Source: Ruminococcaceae bacterium UBA1741 (GTDB lineage: Bacteria; Bacillota; Clostridia; Oscillospirales; Acutalibacteraceae). Taken from it: a stretch of 64,000 nt of DNA. The stretch lies in assembly GCA_002315685.1 (NCBI GenBank), contig DCHX01000021.1, positions 1-64,000 on the forward strand, read 5' to 3'. Under the pieces are notes generated by a model. That model was not told where the DNA came from and did not search any database. It saw only the letters and a program-made list of their open reading frames with translations. The position numbers were made by a program, and so were the translations under genes. Shown one piece after another: positions 18,221 through 28,741 of the stretch (the stretch's first letter is position 1; each line of letters opens with the position of its first letter).

Positions 18221-18985
18221 TTATAAAAAACTGCGAAGAATTGCGTGTGCCTCATACGGCTTTTCGCAAAACGAAAAATGCCCCGTGCCCTTTATTACGC
18301 AAAGTCCTGCGTCGGGAATAAGCGATTCGATAATTCTCGCATCCGAGAGCGGTGTTGCCGTGTCGTTCTCGCCCCAAATCAAAAGCGAAGGACAGGAAAT
18401 GTTAGGTAAAATATCTCGAATGTCGGTATTTACAAGTGATACCAGAGTTTGCCTAAGCACGGGAGGAGCCGAGTTATAATCGGCAGAGCCGTAGTGATTT
18501 CTTGCCTTTTCCAAAAGTCCGCCCGAAACCTTATTTATTACGGGCAAAGACAGCACCTTTTTGATTGCCTTGAAATTTCGGGCTTTCATTTTTTGCTTTG
18601 CCGTTTTTTTAGGTATCAGCCCCGCCGAATCGAGCAAAACGATTTTCGGCGGACTTATCATTTTATCGGCAGTCATTTTAAGAGTAACCCTGCCTCCGTG
18701 CGAATGACCGATAAGTATCGGATTTTCGATTTTCATTTCACTTAAAAATTTAAGCACAAGACAGCAATAATCGTCAAGACTCCAAGCGCTTTTCATACAG
18801 TCGCTCTTTCCGCAACCCGGAAAATTAAGAGCAAAGAAATGACACTTATCCGAAAGCGCCCTTATTATTCCGTTATAAACATCAAAGGATGAGCCCCAGC
18901 CGTGAAGAAGCAGTACGGGCACACCGTTAGGATTACCCGCCTCTTTGTATTCAATATTCAGTCCGTCAATGGTAAGAAACATCAT
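18221..18985 (-). CDS. Alpha/beta hydrolase
   Basis: A single-domain alpha/beta hydrolase of 254 residues with the oxyanion HGWGSS near residue 28, nucleophile elbow GHSHGG with Ser near 94, acid residue in LIWGENDTATP near 205, and catalytic His in GTGHFSF near 234. No signal peptide is visible, so it is cytoplasmic. Substrate cannot be told; the family includes esterases, peptidases and dehalogenases. Two ATGs lie side by side at the start and the second may be used. It is the first gene of the operon with murF-like and ddl, 18 bases before the former. No direct cell-wall link is evident. Confidence 0.88.
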   Translation of the reverse strand: MMFLTIDGLNIEYKEAGNPNGVPVLLLHGWGSSFDVYNGIIRALSDKCHFFALNFPGCGKSDCMKSAWSLDDYCCLVLKFLSEMKIENPILIGHSHGGRVTLKMTADKMISPPKIVLLDSAGLIPKKTAKQKMKARNFKAIKKVLSLPVINKVSGGLLEKARNHYGSADYNSAPPVLRQTLVSLVNTDIRDILPNISCPSLLIWGENDTATPLSDARIIESLIPDAGLCVIKGTGHFSFCEKPYEAHAILRSFL

Positions 18986-19016
18986 ACCGCCTGCCTATAA
19001 ATAAATATATAAAGAT

Positions 19017-19025
19017 ATTATAACA
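19017..19025 (-). promoter_or_regulatory. Extended -10 promoter of the hydrolase-murF-ddl operon
   Basis: On the minus strand TGT precedes a perfect TATAAT (19017-19022), an extended -10. The -35 region (TTCTAT 17 bases upstream) is poor, which extended -10 promoters tolerate. It lies 31 bases before the hydrolase ATG. Confidence 0.55.
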
Positions 19026-19093
19026 AATTTTACCTAAAAATAGAAGAGTTTTTTTACAAAACAAAAAAGTCGGGAGATTTTTGAAAAAAATAC

Positions 19094-19122
19094 TTGACAT
19101 TTCGGAATGATTAGTATAAAAT
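19094..19122 (+). promoter_or_regulatory. Promoter of rpoB-rpoC
   Basis: TTGACA (19094-19099), 17 bases, TAAAAT (19117-19122). It leaves a leader of about 190 nt before the rpoB ATG. Confidence 0.75.
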
Positions 19123-19262
19123 TAAAAATTACTAATGAATGATGGGGGATTTTGCGCCTTTTTTTCGGTAATAGCTGATATTTTTCGTAAAAAAGTACAC
19201 AAATTTCCTCATAAAAAAGTGCGTAATTTGTTAATAAATTTGCCTTTTTTTCTACAAGTTCC

Positions 19263-19290
19263 GTCAAAAAGTTCAAGAAAGCTTTTTGAC
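19263..19290 (+). other. Stem-loop in the rpoB leader
   Basis: GTCAAAAAG (19263-19271) and CTTTTTGAC (19282-19290) form a perfect nine-pair stem with a ten-base loop, 32 bases before the rpoB ATG. It lacks a following T-run, so it is not a standard terminator. AGGAG lies between it and the start codon. Confidence 0.55.
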
Positions 19291-19322
19291 ATCAATAATC
19301 TAATAGGAGTGAATTTCAACCT

Positions 19323-22300
19323 ATGAAGAAAACAGAAATGGTCAAGCCCGTTAATTTGGGTAAGAACACTCGTATGACCTTCTCCAAAATCAATGAAGTT
19401 ATTGATATGCCTAACCTCATTGAAATTCAGAAGGATTCGTACAACTGGTTTGTAACCGATGGACTTAAAGAGGTCTTTTCGGATATGGACCCGATTACCG
19501 ATTACAGCGGTAATTTGCAGCTTACCTTTATTGATTATCGCATTGACGAAACACCGAAGTATGATATTGCCGAATGTAAGGCAAGAGATACCACATACTC
19601 GGCTCCGCTTCGTGTAATTGCCCGTCTTGAAAACAAAGAAACCGGCGAAATTAAAGAAAGCGAAGTATTTATGGGCGATTTCCCGCTTATGACTGCTTCG
19701 GGTACCTTTGTTATCAACGGTGCCGAACGCGCTATCGTTTCGCAGTTAGTTCGTTCCCCCGGTGTTTACTTTGCCGAAAAGGCCGATGAAAAGACCGGTA
19801 AGCGTTTATTCTCGTCAACTATTATACCTAACCGCGGTGCTTGGCTTGAATACGAAACTTCTGTTAATGATATATTATATGTACGCATAGATAAGAATAG
19901 AAAGCTTCCTATTACTACATTTATTCGTTCTTTGGGTGTTGAAACCAATGCGCAAATCCGTGAGCTTTTAGGGGATGACGAGCGTCTTGCCGCAACTCTT
20001 GAAGTTGACGAAACAAAGAATTCCGAGGATGCACTTATCGAGGTTTATAAGAAGCTTCGTCCGAGTGAGCCTGTAACTATCGAGGGTGCAAAGACATATT
20101 TAGAGCAGTTGTTCTTTGATGCTCACCGTTATGATTTGTCGAGAGTCGGCAGATATAAGTACAATAAAAAGTTAAGTCTTGCCGCTCGTGCAAAGGGTAA
20201 GGTTTTGTCCCGCCCGGTTGCCGATCCTATGACAGGCGAGGTTTTGGCTGATGCCGATACCGTAATTTCTAAGGATTTAGCTGCTTTGCTCGAAAAGAAG
20301 GGCGTTCTCGAAATCTATGTAAATACACAGGATTTTGAGGGCAATGTTACCGAGGTTAAGATTTTAACTAACGGTATGGTTGATTTAGCCGACTTTGTTG
20401 ACTTTACCGAAGAAGAGCTTTCAGAGCTTGATAAGGCAGGAATAAACGAAAAGGTAAGCTTTACCGTTCTTCGTGAAATCCTTGCCGAATGCGGTAGTAA
20501 GGAAGAAATCAAGACGGCTCTTGTTGAGGCTGCCGATGCTTTGATTCCGAAACACATTGTTCTTGACGATATTTATGCTTCTGTCAACTATTTCCTCGGC
20601 TTGCCCCACGATGTCGGCAGCGTTGATGATATCGACCACTTGGGCAACCGCCGTATTCGTTCGGTAGGAGAACTTTTACAAAATCAATTCCGTATCGGTT
20701 TCTCCCGTATGGAGCGTGTTGTAAGAGAGAAAATGAATTTACAGGCACAGGATGCTGAAAACATCACTCCTCAAACACTTGTAAATATCCGTCCTGTTGC
20801 TGCGGCAATTAAGGAATTTTTCGGTTCTTCTCCGCTTTCTCAATTTATGGACCAAACAAACCCGCTTTCCGAGCTTACTCATAAGCGCCGTTTGTCAGCA
20901 TTAGGACCCGGCGGTCTTTCCCGCGATCGTGCATCCTTTGAGGTTCGTGATGTTCACTATACTCACTATGGTCGTATGTGTCCTATCGAAACTCCGGAAG
21001 GTCCTAACATCGGTCTTATCTCTTATCTTGCTACCTATGCAAAGATAAATAAATACGGTTTTATCGAGGCTCCGTTCAGAAGAGTTGACGGCGAAACCGG
21101 TCAGGTTCTTGACGAAGTAGTTTATATGACTGCCGACGAAGAGGACGATTATGTTGTAGCTCAGGCTAATGAGCCGTTAGACGAAAAGGGCTTCTTTGTT
21201 CGCAACAAGGTTAATGCCCGTTTCCGTGACAGCTTCCAAGAGGTTGAGTCTAACAAGGCTGAATTTATGGATGTATCGCCTAAAATGGTTGTATCGGTTG
21301 CTACCGCTATGATTCCGTTCCTTGAAAACGACGATACAAACCGTGCACTTATGGGCTCGAACATGCAGAAGCAGGCTGTTCCGCTCTTAAAGCCCGAAAA
21401 TCCGATTGTTGCTACGGGTATGGAATATAAGGCGGCTGTTGACTCGGGCGTTGTAGTTCTTGCAAAGCGAGACGGTGTTGTTACATTCGTCAGCGCAGAT
21501 ACAATTAAAATCCGTGCTAAGAACGGCGAAATTGATGAATATAATCTCATTAAGTTTACCCGTTCAAACCACGGCACCTGTATAAACCAAAAGCCTATCG
21601 TTCAAGTAGGACAAAAGGTAACCGAAAAAGAGGTTATCGCTGACGGTCCTGCTACAAGCAACGGCGAAATATCCCTCGGTAGAAACGCCCTTATCGGCTT
21701 TATGACTTGGGAAGGTTATAACTACGAGGATGCTGTTCTTATTAACGAAAAGCTTGTTCGTGATGATATGTACACTTCAATTCATATTGAAGAATATGAA
21801 CTTGAATCCCGTGATACCAAGCTCGGACCTGAGGAAATCACCCGTGATATTCCAAATGTCGGCGAGGATGCTCTTAAAGACCTTGACGAACGCGGAATTA
21901 TCCGTATCGGTGCCGAGGTTGTCGCAGGAGATATTCTTGTAGGTAAGGTAACCCATAAGGGCGAAACCGAGCTTACTGCCGAAGAAAGACTTCTTCGTGC
22001 AATCTTCGGCGAAAAGGCAAGAGAGGTTAGAGATACTTCTCTTCGTGTTCCTCACGGTGCTTACGGTACTGTTGTTGATGTTAAGGTATTTACCCGTGAA
22101 AATTCTTCGGAATTAAGCCCCGGTGTTAATGTTGTTGTTCGTTGCTATATTGCACAGAAGCGTAAGATTTCTGTCGGCGATAAGATGGCAGGACGCCACG
22201 GTAATAAGGGTGTTGTTTCGAGAATTCTTCCGAGCGAGGATATGCCGTTCTTGCCGGACGGTACTCCGCTTGATATAGTGTTAAACCCACTCGGCGTTCC

Positions 22301-23054
22301 TTCCCGTATGAATATCGGACAGGTGCTTGAAGTTCACTTGGGTTATGCCGCTAAGGCACTCGGTTGGAATATTTGCACACCTGTATTTGACGGTGCTCAC
22401 GAAGCTGATATTCGTGAATGCTTCAAGATGGCAGGTATGCCGGAGGACGGTAAGGTTCAGCTTTATGACGGCCGTACCGGTGAGCCGTTTGACAACCGTG
22501 TAACCGTAGGTTATATGTATTACCTTAAATTGCACCACTTAGTTGACGATAAGATTCATGCCCGTTCGACCGGCCCGTACTCATTAGTAACGCAACAGCC
22601 ACTCGGCGGTAAAGCACAGTTCGGCGGTCAGCGTTTCGGAGAAATGGAAGTTTGGGCACTTGAAGCTTACGGCGCCGCTTACACATTACAGGAAATTCTT
22701 ACCGTTAAGTCGGATGATGTTGTAGGCCGTGTTAAGACTTATGAATCTATCGTTAAAGGTCAAAATGTTCCGAAGGCAGGTATTCCGGAATCGTTTAAGG
22801 TTCTTATTAAGGAATTGCAGTCGTTGTCCCTTGATGTTCGTGTTCTTGATGAATACGGTGTTGAGGTTGACCTTAAACAGAAATTTGATGATGATGACGA
22901 TATGGGCTTTAACATTCCCGAGGTTTCGGAAGAAATGGGAAGCTCAATGTCAGATGACGGCGAATTTGTTGACAGCGGTTACGGTCTTCAAGACGAAAAC
23001 GGCGAAGACATAATTGATGATTATAACGGCGAAGATTTTGCCGACGAAGAATAA
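19323..23054 (+). CDS. rpoB: DNA-directed RNA polymerase subunit beta
   Basis: The beta subunit of RNA polymerase, forming half of the active-site cleft and the rifampicin pocket. It has 1243 residues, the usual clostridial size. Conserved landmarks include the fork/Rif region [27 protein letters not shown], split here as [12 protein letters not shown] then [12 protein letters not shown] near residue 510, [13 protein letters not shown], and [12 protein letters not shown] near 945. The C-terminal 45 residues are very acidic (DDDDD-rich and EDFADEE). Unlike most Firmicutes it is not preceded by rplKAJL. AGGAG lies before the ATG, and rpoC follows after 15 bases. Confidence 0.99.
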   Translation: MKKTEMVKPVNLGKNTRMTFSKINEVIDMPNLIEIQKDSYNWFVTDGLKEVFSDMDPITDYSGNLQLTFIDYRIDETPKYDIAECKARDTTYSAPLRVIARLENKETGEIKESEVFMGDFPLMTASGTFVINGAERAIVSQLVRSPGVYFAEKADEKTGKRLFSSTIIPNRGAWLEYETSVNDILYVRIDKNRKLPITTFIRSLGVETNAQIRELLGDDERLAATLEVDETKNSEDALIEVYKKLRPSEPVTIEGAKTYLEQLFFDAHRYDLSRVGRYKYNKKLSLAARAKGKVLSRPVADPMTGEVLADADTVISKDLAALLEKKGVLEIYVNTQDFEGNVTEVKILTNGMVDLADFVDFTEEELSELDKAGINEKVSFTVLREILAECGSKEEIKTALVEAADALIPKHIVLDDIYASVNYFLGLPHDVGSVDDIDHLGNRRIRSVGELLQNQFRIGFSRMERVVREKMNLQAQDAENITPQTLVNIRPVAAAIKEFFGSSPLSQFMDQTNPLSELTHKRRLSALGPGGLSRDRASFEVRDVHYTHYGRMCPIETPEGPNIGLISYLATYAKINKYGFIEAPFRRVDGETGQVLDEVVYMTADEEDDYVVAQANEPLDEKGFFVRNKVNARFRDSFQEVESNKAEFMDVSPKMVVSVATAMIPFLENDDTNRALMGSNMQKQAVPLLKPENPIVATGMEYKAAVDSGVVVLAKRDGVVTFVSADTIKIRAKNGEIDEYNLIKFTRSNHGTCINQKPIVQVGQKVTEKEVIADGPATSNGEISLGRNALIGFMTWEGYNYEDAVLINEKLVRDDMYTSIHIEEYELESRDTKLGPEEITRDIPNVGEDALKDLDERGIIRIGAEVVAGDILVGKVTHKGETELTAEERLLRAIFGEKAREVRDTSLRVPHGAYGTVVDVKVFTRENSSELSPGVNVVVRCYIAQKRKISVGDKMAGRHGNKGVVSRILPSEDMPFLPDGTPLDIVLNPLGVPSRMNIGQVLEVHLGYAAKALGWNICTPVFDGAHEADIRECFKMAGMPEDGKVQLYDGRTGEPFDNRVTVGYMYYLKLHHLVDDKIHARSTGPYSLVTQQPLGGKAQFGGQRFGEMEVWALEAYGAAYTLQEILTVKSDDVVGRVKTYESIVKGQNVPKAGIPESFKVLIKELQSLSLDVRVLDEYGVEVDLKQKFDDDDDMGFNIPEVSEEMGSSMSDDGEFVDSGYGLQDENGEDIIDDYNGEDFADEE

Positions 23055-23069
23055 GGGAGGGCGAAGATA

Positions 23070-26000
23070 ATGGAAAATAATAATGAACTTTCTTTTGAAT
23101 CCATAAAGATAGGCCTTGCTTCACCCGAACAAATCAGAAGCTGGTCGCACGGCGAGGTTACAAAGCCGGAAACCATAAATTACAGAACCTTAAAGCCCGA
23201 ACAAGGCGGTCTTTTCTGCGAAAGAATTTTCGGACCTCAAAAGGACTGGGAATGTCATTGCGGAAAGTATAAGCGCATTCGTTATAAGGGTAAGGTTTGC
23301 GAACGCTGCGGTGTTGAAGTTACCCGTGCAAAGGTACGCCGTGAAAGAATGGGTACTATCGAGCTTGCGGCTCCGGTATCTCACATTTGGTATTTTAAGA
23401 CTATCCCGTCAAGAATGGGACTTGTCCTTAATATTTCTCCTAAGGATTTGGAACAGGTACTTTATTTCTCACAGTACATTGTTACAGACCCCGGTACTAC
23501 TCCGCTTGAAAAGAAAGCTCTTTTGAATGAAAAGCAGTACCATGATATGCGTGAAAAGTATGAAAACGACTTTAAGGCAGGAATGGGTGCCGAGGCAATT
23601 AAAGCTTTGCTTTGTGAAATTGACCTCGATAAAGAGTGTGCTTCGCTTAAAGAAGAGCTTGAAAACACTATCGGTCAAAAGCGAATTCGTATCTTAAAGC
23701 GCCTTGAAGTTTTAGAGGCATTCCGTCAGTCAGGCAACCGTCCCGAATGGATGATTCTTGATGTAATCCCCGTAATTCCGCCCGACCTTCGTCCTATGGT
23801 ACAGCTCGACGGCGGTAGATTTGCAACAAGCGATTTGAATGACCTTTATCGCCGTGTTATTAACCGTAATAACCGCCTTAAAAGACTTCTTGAACTCGGC
23901 GCTCCCGATATTATCGTAAGAAACGAAAAGAGAATGCTTCAAGAGGCTGTTGATGCCCTTATTGATAACGGCAGACGCGGAAAACCTGTTACAGGTCCTA
24001 ATAACCGTGCGCTTAAATCTCTTTCCGATATGCTTAAAGGTAAGCAAGGCCGTTTCCGTCAAAACCTTCTCGGTAAGCGTGTTGACTATTCCGGCCGTTC
24101 GGTTATCGTTGTAGGCCCTGAGCTTCAAATGTATCAATGCGGTGTTCCGAAAGAAATGGCACTTGAACTCTTTAAGCCGTTTGTTATGAAGCGACTTGTT
24201 GAAACTAACAGAGTTACAAATATCAAGACTGCCCGTAAGATGGTTGACCGTGCTTCTACTGAGGTTTGGGATGCACTTGAAATGGTAATTAAAGAACATC
24301 CCGTTTTATTAAACCGTGCTCCTACACTTCACCGTTTGGGTATCCAAGCATTTGAGCCTGTTTTGGTTGAGGGTAAAGCTCTTAAACTTCATCCGCTTGT
24401 ATGTACCGCATACAACGCCGACTTCGACGGCGACCAAATGGCTATTCATATTCCGCTTTCTGCGGAGGCACAAGCTGAGGCTCGTTTCTTAATGCTTGCC
24501 GCTAACAACCTATTAAAGCCTTCTGACGGTAAGCCTGTTGCCGTTCCTACTCAGGATATGGTACTCGGTTCCTACTACTTGACATTAGTTAAGCCGGATG
24601 AAATCGGTACTAACAAGGTTTTCCGTGATAAAAACGAAGCTATTATGGCGTACAATGACGGTATTATCGGACTTCACGCACCTATTCGTGTTCGTATGAC
24701 AAATGATGAGGGCAAGGGTGCTCTTGTTTGGTGTACTGTCGGATTTATAATCTTTAACGAGTCTATTCCGCAGGATTTAGGCTTTGTTGACCGCTCGGTT
24801 GAAGGCCACGAGTTCGACCTTGAATGGACATTCTCGCTTAAAGACCCGACAAAGAATACCGTTGAAAGCTTTGACGAGATTATTCAAAACAAAGCCGGTA
24901 AGAAACAACTCGGTAAGATTATCGACCGTTGTATTGATATTCACGGAACAAGCCGTTCGGCTATTGTTCTTGATAAGATTAAAGCAACCGGATTTAAGTA
25001 TTCTACAAAGGGTGCTATTACCGTTGCCGTAATTGATGCCGTTATTCCTCCGGTTAAGAAGGATATTTTGGCTGATGCCGAAAAGCAAATTGACGAAGTA
25101 AGCAAGATGTACAGACGCGGTCTTATCTCTAATGATGAGCGTAGCCGTCATGTAATCGAAGTATGGAACAAAGCAACCGAAGATGTTGCCGATGCTCTTA
25201 AAGATAACCTTGATGATTTCAACCCAATCTATATGATGGCTGATTCAGGTGCCCGTGGTTCTATGAGCCAGATTAGACAGCTTGCAGGTATGCGCGGACT
25301 TATCGCAAACACCGCAGGTAAGGTTATCGAGGTTCCTATCCGTGCTAACTACCGTGAAGGTCTTAATGTACTTGAATACTTTATCTCCTCCCGTGGTGCC
25401 CGTAAAGGTCTTGCCGATACTGCACTTCGTACTGCTGACTCGGGTTATCTTACCCGTCGTCTTGTTGATGTTTCGCAGGATGTTATCGTTCGTGAAAACG
25501 ACTGCGGAACCGAAGAAGGTCTTACCGTATTCGATATTAAGGACGGAAACCATGTTCTTGAAACACTTGAAGAGCGTCTTGTCGGCAGATTCTTGTTACA
25601 TCCGTTTGTTGACGAAAAGACAGGCGAAGTAATTTGCGATAACGACCATATGATGACCAAAGACGATGCCAAGAGAATTGTGGCTTCGGGCGCTACTAAG
25701 GTTGATATTCGTTCAATTCTTACTTGTCATAGCCACCACGGCGTATGTCAAAAGTGCTACGGTGCAAACCTTGCTACTAACAAGCCGGTTACTGTCGGCG
25801 AAGCTGTCGGTATCGTTGCCGCTCAATCTATCGGTGAACCGGGTACACAGCTTACAATGCGTACCTTCCATACCGGCGGTATCGCTTCAACCGAGGATAT
25901 TACACAAGGTCTTCCCCGTGTTGAAGAGTTGTTTGAAGCAAGAAGACCTAAGCATAGCGGACTTATTGCTAAGATTTCCGGTCGTGTTCGTGTTGCCGAA

Positions 26001-26678
26001 GAAAAGAAGAGCAATGTTATCTATATAAATAATGAAGAAACTATGGAAGAAGAGAAAATCGTTATTCCATACGGCTCTCATACCCTTGTCGGCGACGGCG
26101 ATTATGTAAATGCCGGCGACTCTATCGTACCGGGTGCTAAATATCCGCAGGATATTTTGGAGGCACAAGGTCCCGAGGCCGTTCAAGAGTATATCATTGC
26201 CGAAATTCAAAATGCTTACCGTACACAAGGTGTTGACATCAATGATAAGCATATTGAAGTTATCGTTCGTCAAATGATGAGAAAACTCCGCATTACCGAT
26301 GCAGGAGACACCACATTGTTGCAGAATGTCAGCTACGAATACAAGGAAATCAGCGATGCCAACAAGATTATTGACGAGCGTATCGCAAACGGCGAGGAAG
26401 GTCTTAAAAAGGCGACCTACGCAACTACACTTTTGGGTATTACAAAGGCTTCTTTGGCTACCGAATCCTTTATGTCGGCTGCTTCGTTCCAAGAAACAAC
26501 CCGTGTTCTTACCGAAGCCGCTATTAAGGGTAAGGTTGACCCGTTATTCGGTCTTAAAGAAAATGTTATTATCGGTCAACTTATTCCTGCCGGTACCGGT
26601 ATGAAGGTTAAGGATATTAACCCGCAAGATGAAGTGGTAAACGAGACCGAAGACGAGGTAGTTTATACCGCCGAGTAA
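23070..26678 (+). CDS. rpoC: DNA-directed RNA polymerase subunit beta'
   Basis: The beta-prime subunit, with the catalytic magnesium loop [10 protein letters not shown] near residue 450. It has 1202 residues. The N-terminal zinc site is formed by [20 protein letters not shown] (within residues 51-70) and the second zinc site by [13 protein letters not shown] near 890. The trigger-loop region [16 protein letters not shown] is intact. GGGAGG precedes the ATG. The next gene expected in many Firmicutes (ribosomal L7Ae-like protein or rpsL) is absent; instead a promoter and rpmE follow. Confidence 0.99.
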   Translation: MENNNELSFESIKIGLASPEQIRSWSHGEVTKPETINYRTLKPEQGGLFCERIFGPQKDWECHCGKYKRIRYKGKVCERCGVEVTRAKVRRERMGTIELAAPVSHIWYFKTIPSRMGLVLNISPKDLEQVLYFSQYIVTDPGTTPLEKKALLNEKQYHDMREKYENDFKAGMGAEAIKALLCEIDLDKECASLKEELENTIGQKRIRILKRLEVLEAFRQSGNRPEWMILDVIPVIPPDLRPMVQLDGGRFATSDLNDLYRRVINRNNRLKRLLELGAPDIIVRNEKRMLQEAVDALIDNGRRGKPVTGPNNRALKSLSDMLKGKQGRFRQNLLGKRVDYSGRSVIVVGPELQMYQCGVPKEMALELFKPFVMKRLVETNRVTNIKTARKMVDRASTEVWDALEMVIKEHPVLLNRAPTLHRLGIQAFEPVLVEGKALKLHPLVCTAYNADFDGDQMAIHIPLSAEAQAEARFLMLAANNLLKPSDGKPVAVPTQDMVLGSYYLTLVKPDEIGTNKVFRDKNEAIMAYNDGIIGLHAPIRVRMTNDEGKGALVWCTVGFIIFNESIPQDLGFVDRSVEGHEFDLEWTFSLKDPTKNTVESFDEIIQNKAGKKQLGKIIDRCIDIHGTSRSAIVLDKIKATGFKYSTKGAITVAVIDAVIPPVKKDILADAEKQIDEVSKMYRRGLISNDERSRHVIEVWNKATEDVADALKDNLDDFNPIYMMADSGARGSMSQIRQLAGMRGLIANTAGKVIEVPIRANYREGLNVLEYFISSRGARKGLADTALRTADSGYLTRRLVDVSQDVIVRENDCGTEEGLTVFDIKDGNHVLETLEERLVGRFLLHPFVDEKTGEVICDNDHMMTKDDAKRIVASGATKVDIRSILTCHSHHGVCQKCYGANLATNKPVTVGEAVGIVAAQSIGEPGTQLTMRTFHTGGIASTEDITQGLPRVEELFEARRPKHSGLIAKISGRVRVAEEKKSNVIYINNEETMEEEKIVIPYGSHTLVGDGDYVNAGDSIVPGAKYPQDILEAQGPEAVQEYIIAEIQNAYRTQGVDINDKHIEVIVRQMMRKLRITDAGDTTLLQNVSYEYKEISDANKIIDERIANGEEGLKKATYATTLLGITKASLATESFMSAASFQETTRVLTEAAIKGKVDPLFGLKENVIIGQLIPAGTGMKVKDINPQDEVVNETEDEVVYTAE

Positions 26679-26685
26679 GTTTTTC

Positions 26686-26714
26686 TTGATTTTTTTAATG
26701 AGTTATGTTAATAT
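26686..26714 (+). promoter_or_regulatory. Promoter of rpmE
   Basis: TTGATT (26686-26691), 17 bases, TAATAT (26709-26714), placed 37 bases before the rpmE ATG. No terminator separates it from rpoC, so rpmE may also be read from the rpoB promoter. Confidence 0.6.
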
Positions 26715-26751
26715 CATAATGTTAATGAGATTTTGAAGGGAGTGACGCAAG

Positions 26752-26958
26752 ATGAAGCAAGGAATTCATCCTGAGTATGAAAAGGTAACCGTTAAATGTG
26801 CTTGCGGTGCAGAGTTTGAAACTCGTTCAACCAAAAAAGATATCCGTTTGGATATTTGCTCTAAATGTCATCCGTTCTTCACCGGTAAACAAAAATTGGT
26901 AGATACCGGCGGACGCGTTGATAGATTTAAGAAGCGCTTTGGTATTGAAGATAAATAA
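26752..26958 (+). CDS. rpmE: 50S ribosomal protein L31, zinc type
   Basis: A small protein bridging the two ribosomal subunits. It has 68 residues with the zinc-binding cysteines of the C+ form: CACG at 16-19 and [13 protein letters not shown] at 37-49. The C-terminal [13 protein letters not shown] is characteristic. Zinc-type L31 is the form replaced by the C- paralogue under zinc starvation in many bacteria; no paralogue lies in the window. AAGGGAGTGA precedes the ATG. A strong terminator follows nine bases after the stop. Confidence 0.97.
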   Translation: MKQGIHPEYEKVTVKCACGAEFETRSTKKDIRLDICSKCHPFFTGKQKLVDTGGRVDRFKKRFGIEDK

Positions 26959-26966
26959 TTAAGCAT

Positions 26967-27003
26967 AACCGCAACTGCAAGAATATTGTAGTTGCGGTTT
27001 TTT
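26967..27003 (+). terminator. Terminator after rpmE
   Basis: AACCGCAACT and AGTTGCGGTT pair around a short AT-rich loop and are followed by six T. It ends 21 bases before the next start codon. Confidence 0.9.
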
Positions 27004-27023
27004 AAGTGAAGGCAGATGAGAAT

Positions 27024-27653
27024 ATGGGCGATTACATTACGGTTGATAGCATTTCCACCGGCGAATACACAGAAAAACATTCGAAATTTATTGCAACACT
27101 TTATCCTTGTAAAAGCGAGGAAGAAGCGATGGAAATTCTATCTAAGCACAAAGCGAAATATTTTGATGCAAGACATAATGTTTATGCCTATTTGCTTCAC
27201 GATAATGCGGCAAGGTTTTCGGATGACGGCGAGCCGCACGGAACGGCGGGTAAACCCATACTTGATGTTTTAACGGGAAGCGGAATTGTTGATGCGCTTT
27301 TAGTTGTTACGAGGTATTTCGGTGGAATACTGCTCGGAACCGGGGGACTTGTCCGTGCATATTCCGCTTCTGCAAAGGAAGCCGTAAAATCGGCTCAACC
27401 TCTTAGAATGACTAATTGCGGAATATATCACCTAACTATGCCTTATTCGAGTCAAAGTATTGTTATGAGTCTTTTTTGGGACATAGGTGTATATATAATA
27501 AATACGGAGTTTTCCGAAAATATTGATATAAAATTTGCAATTCCGAAGCCCTTTGAGGAGGATTTTCATAAAAAGCTTTGCGAAATTTCTTCTTCAAAAT
27601 TAAAGGCAAATTATGTATGCGATAAAATTTTGCCGGTAAATGCAAAAAAATAG
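27024..27653 (+). CDS. YigZ/IMPACT family protein
   Basis: A 209-residue protein of the conserved YigZ (IMPACT) family, two small alpha/beta domains whose second resembles EF-G domain V. The signature SDDGEPHGTAGKPIL lies near residue 67, followed by VVTRYFGGILLGTGGLVRAYS. The eukaryotic homologue acts on Gcn2 signalling; the bacterial role is not established, although some relatives have proline dipeptidase activity. A GTG six codons upstream is open, but the ATG at 27024 is the likelier start. It lies right after the rpmE terminator and has no clear promoter, so it may depend on readthrough. Confidence 0.9.
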   Translation: MGDYITVDSISTGEYTEKHSKFIATLYPCKSEEEAMEILSKHKAKYFDARHNVYAYLLHDNAARFSDDGEPHGTAGKPILDVLTGSGIVDALLVVTRYFGGILLGTGGLVRAYSASAKEAVKSAQPLRMTNCGIYHLTMPYSSQSIVMSLFWDIGVYIINTEFSENIDIKFAIPKPFEEDFHKKLCEISSSKLKANYVCDKILPVNAKK

Positions 27654-27680
27654 AGGAAAAGCCGAAAATTTTTCTAATAT

Positions 27681-27686
27681 TATAAT
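27681..27686 (+). promoter_or_regulatory. Possible -10 box of the dgt-dnaG-rpoD operon
   Basis: A perfect TATAAT lies 25 bases before the dgt ATG in an AT-rich stretch. No good -35 hexamer is found at the right distance, so this is tentative. Confidence 0.35.
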
Positions 27687-27711
27687 AGATAGCAAATTAG
27701 GGGGCGAATAA

Positions 27712-28713
27712 ATGTCTGATGTAAGAGAACAAATTGAAGAGTTTGAAATTGAATATCTATCTTCTTATGCCTCAAAAAGCCGTTATTCAAAAGGCAGAGA
27801 GGTAAGCGAAGACAAGTGTGAGCTTCGTACCGAATTTCAGCGCGACCGAGATAGGATAATTCACTCAAAGGCATTTCGCCGATTAAAGCATAAGACGCAG
27901 GTTTTTATTTCCCCCGAATCCGACCATTACAGAACTCGGCTTACCCATACATTAGAGGTATCGCAAATTGCAAGAACAATCGCAAGGGCATTGCGACTTA
28001 ATGAGGATTTGACCGAGGCTATTGCGTTGGGACACGATTTAGGGCATACCCCTTTCGGACACGCGGGTGAGAGAGCACTTGCCGAGCTTTGCCCTGACGG
28101 ATTTACCCACTATGAGCAAAGCGTTAGGGTTTGTAAAAAACTTGAAAAGGACGGCAAAGGTCTTAACCTTACTTTTGAAGTGATAGACGGAATTTTGCAC
28201 CATACCTGCGGTGAGTTGGCTTCGACATCAGAAGGAAAAATAGTAAGGCTCAGCGACCGAATTGCCTATATAAACCACGATATTGATGATGCTACCCGCG
28301 GGGATATAATTGTTGAAAGCGACATACCCGATGAAATTACAAAATATTTAGGCCACACAAAGAGCGAAAGAATTGACACCCTTGTGAAATCGGTTGTAAA
28401 CAACTCAAAGGGCGAAGAAATTAAAATGGACGACGAAACCTTCAAATACTATAATATGTTGCACGAATTTTTGTATAAAGAGGTTTATCATAATCAAAAG
28501 GCAAAGGGCGAAGAAGCTAAGGTTTTCGGCTTTGTCCAAAAGCTTTACGATTACTATTTAAGTAATATAAACAAAATGCCCGAAGAATTTATAAAAATTG
28601 CAAACAGTGAATCTCCCGATAGGGCGGTTACCGATTATATTGCGAGTATGACAGACCATTTTGCCGTTACAACATATAATAATGTGTTTGTGCCGAAGTT
28701 TTGGTCTATCTGA
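27712..28713 (+). CDS. dgt: Deoxyguanosinetriphosphate triphosphohydrolase-like HD protein
   Basis: An HD-domain dNTP triphosphohydrolase of 333 residues, which would cleave dGTP or other dNTPs to the nucleoside and triphosphate. The metal site is built from RLTHTLEV (His), ALGHDLGHTPFGHAGE with the HD pair near residue 103, and a downstream Asp in RIAYINHDIDD. This shorter form lacks the long insertions of E. coli Dgt and is typical of Gram-positives, where it lies directly before dnaG and rpoD, as here. GGGGGCG precedes the ATG. Exact nucleotide preference is unknown. Confidence 0.9.
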   Translation: MSDVREQIEEFEIEYLSSYASKSRYSKGREVSEDKCELRTEFQRDRDRIIHSKAFRRLKHKTQVFISPESDHYRTRLTHTLEVSQIARTIARALRLNEDLTEAIALGHDLGHTPFGHAGERALAELCPDGFTHYEQSVRVCKKLEKDGKGLNLTFEVIDGILHHTCGELASTSEGKIVRLSDRIAYINHDIDDATRGDIIVESDIPDEITKYLGHTKSERIDTLVKSVVNNSKGEEIKMDDETFKYYNMLHEFLYKEVYHNQKAKGEEAKVFGFVQKLYDYYLSNINKMPEEFIKIANSESPDRAVTDYIASMTDHFAVTTYNNVFVPKFWSI

Positions 28714-28741
28714 AAAAAGAAATTTAAGGTAGGTGATATGC

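Larger units (their letters stand above)
18986..19322. promoter_or_regulatory. Divergent control region of the hydrolase operon and rpoB
   Basis: This 337-base gene-free stretch is AT-rich. It holds a minus-strand promoter, a plus-strand promoter and an rpoB leader of about 190 nt with one stem-loop. No small gene was seen in it, and no remnant of rplJ-rplL, which usually precedes rpoB. Confidence 0.6.

Noticed and set aside
18986..19322. Replication origin at the divergence between the minus-strand left part and the plus-strand right part
   Set aside because: No dnaA, dnaN or cluster of TTATCCACA-type boxes lies here; the strand switch is explained by divergent operons.
23730..24299. Open frame of 189 codons antisense to rpoC, and similar long antisense frames at 25887-26492, 29563-30234 and 30952-31617
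   Set aside because: They lie wholly inside conserved rpoC, dnaG and rpoD coding sequence, have no ribosome sites and no family-like residues; they follow from the codon bias of the sense genes.
27681..27711. Strong promoter before dgt
   Set aside because: A perfect TATAAT exists but no acceptable -35 or extended -10, so it is only listed at low confidence.
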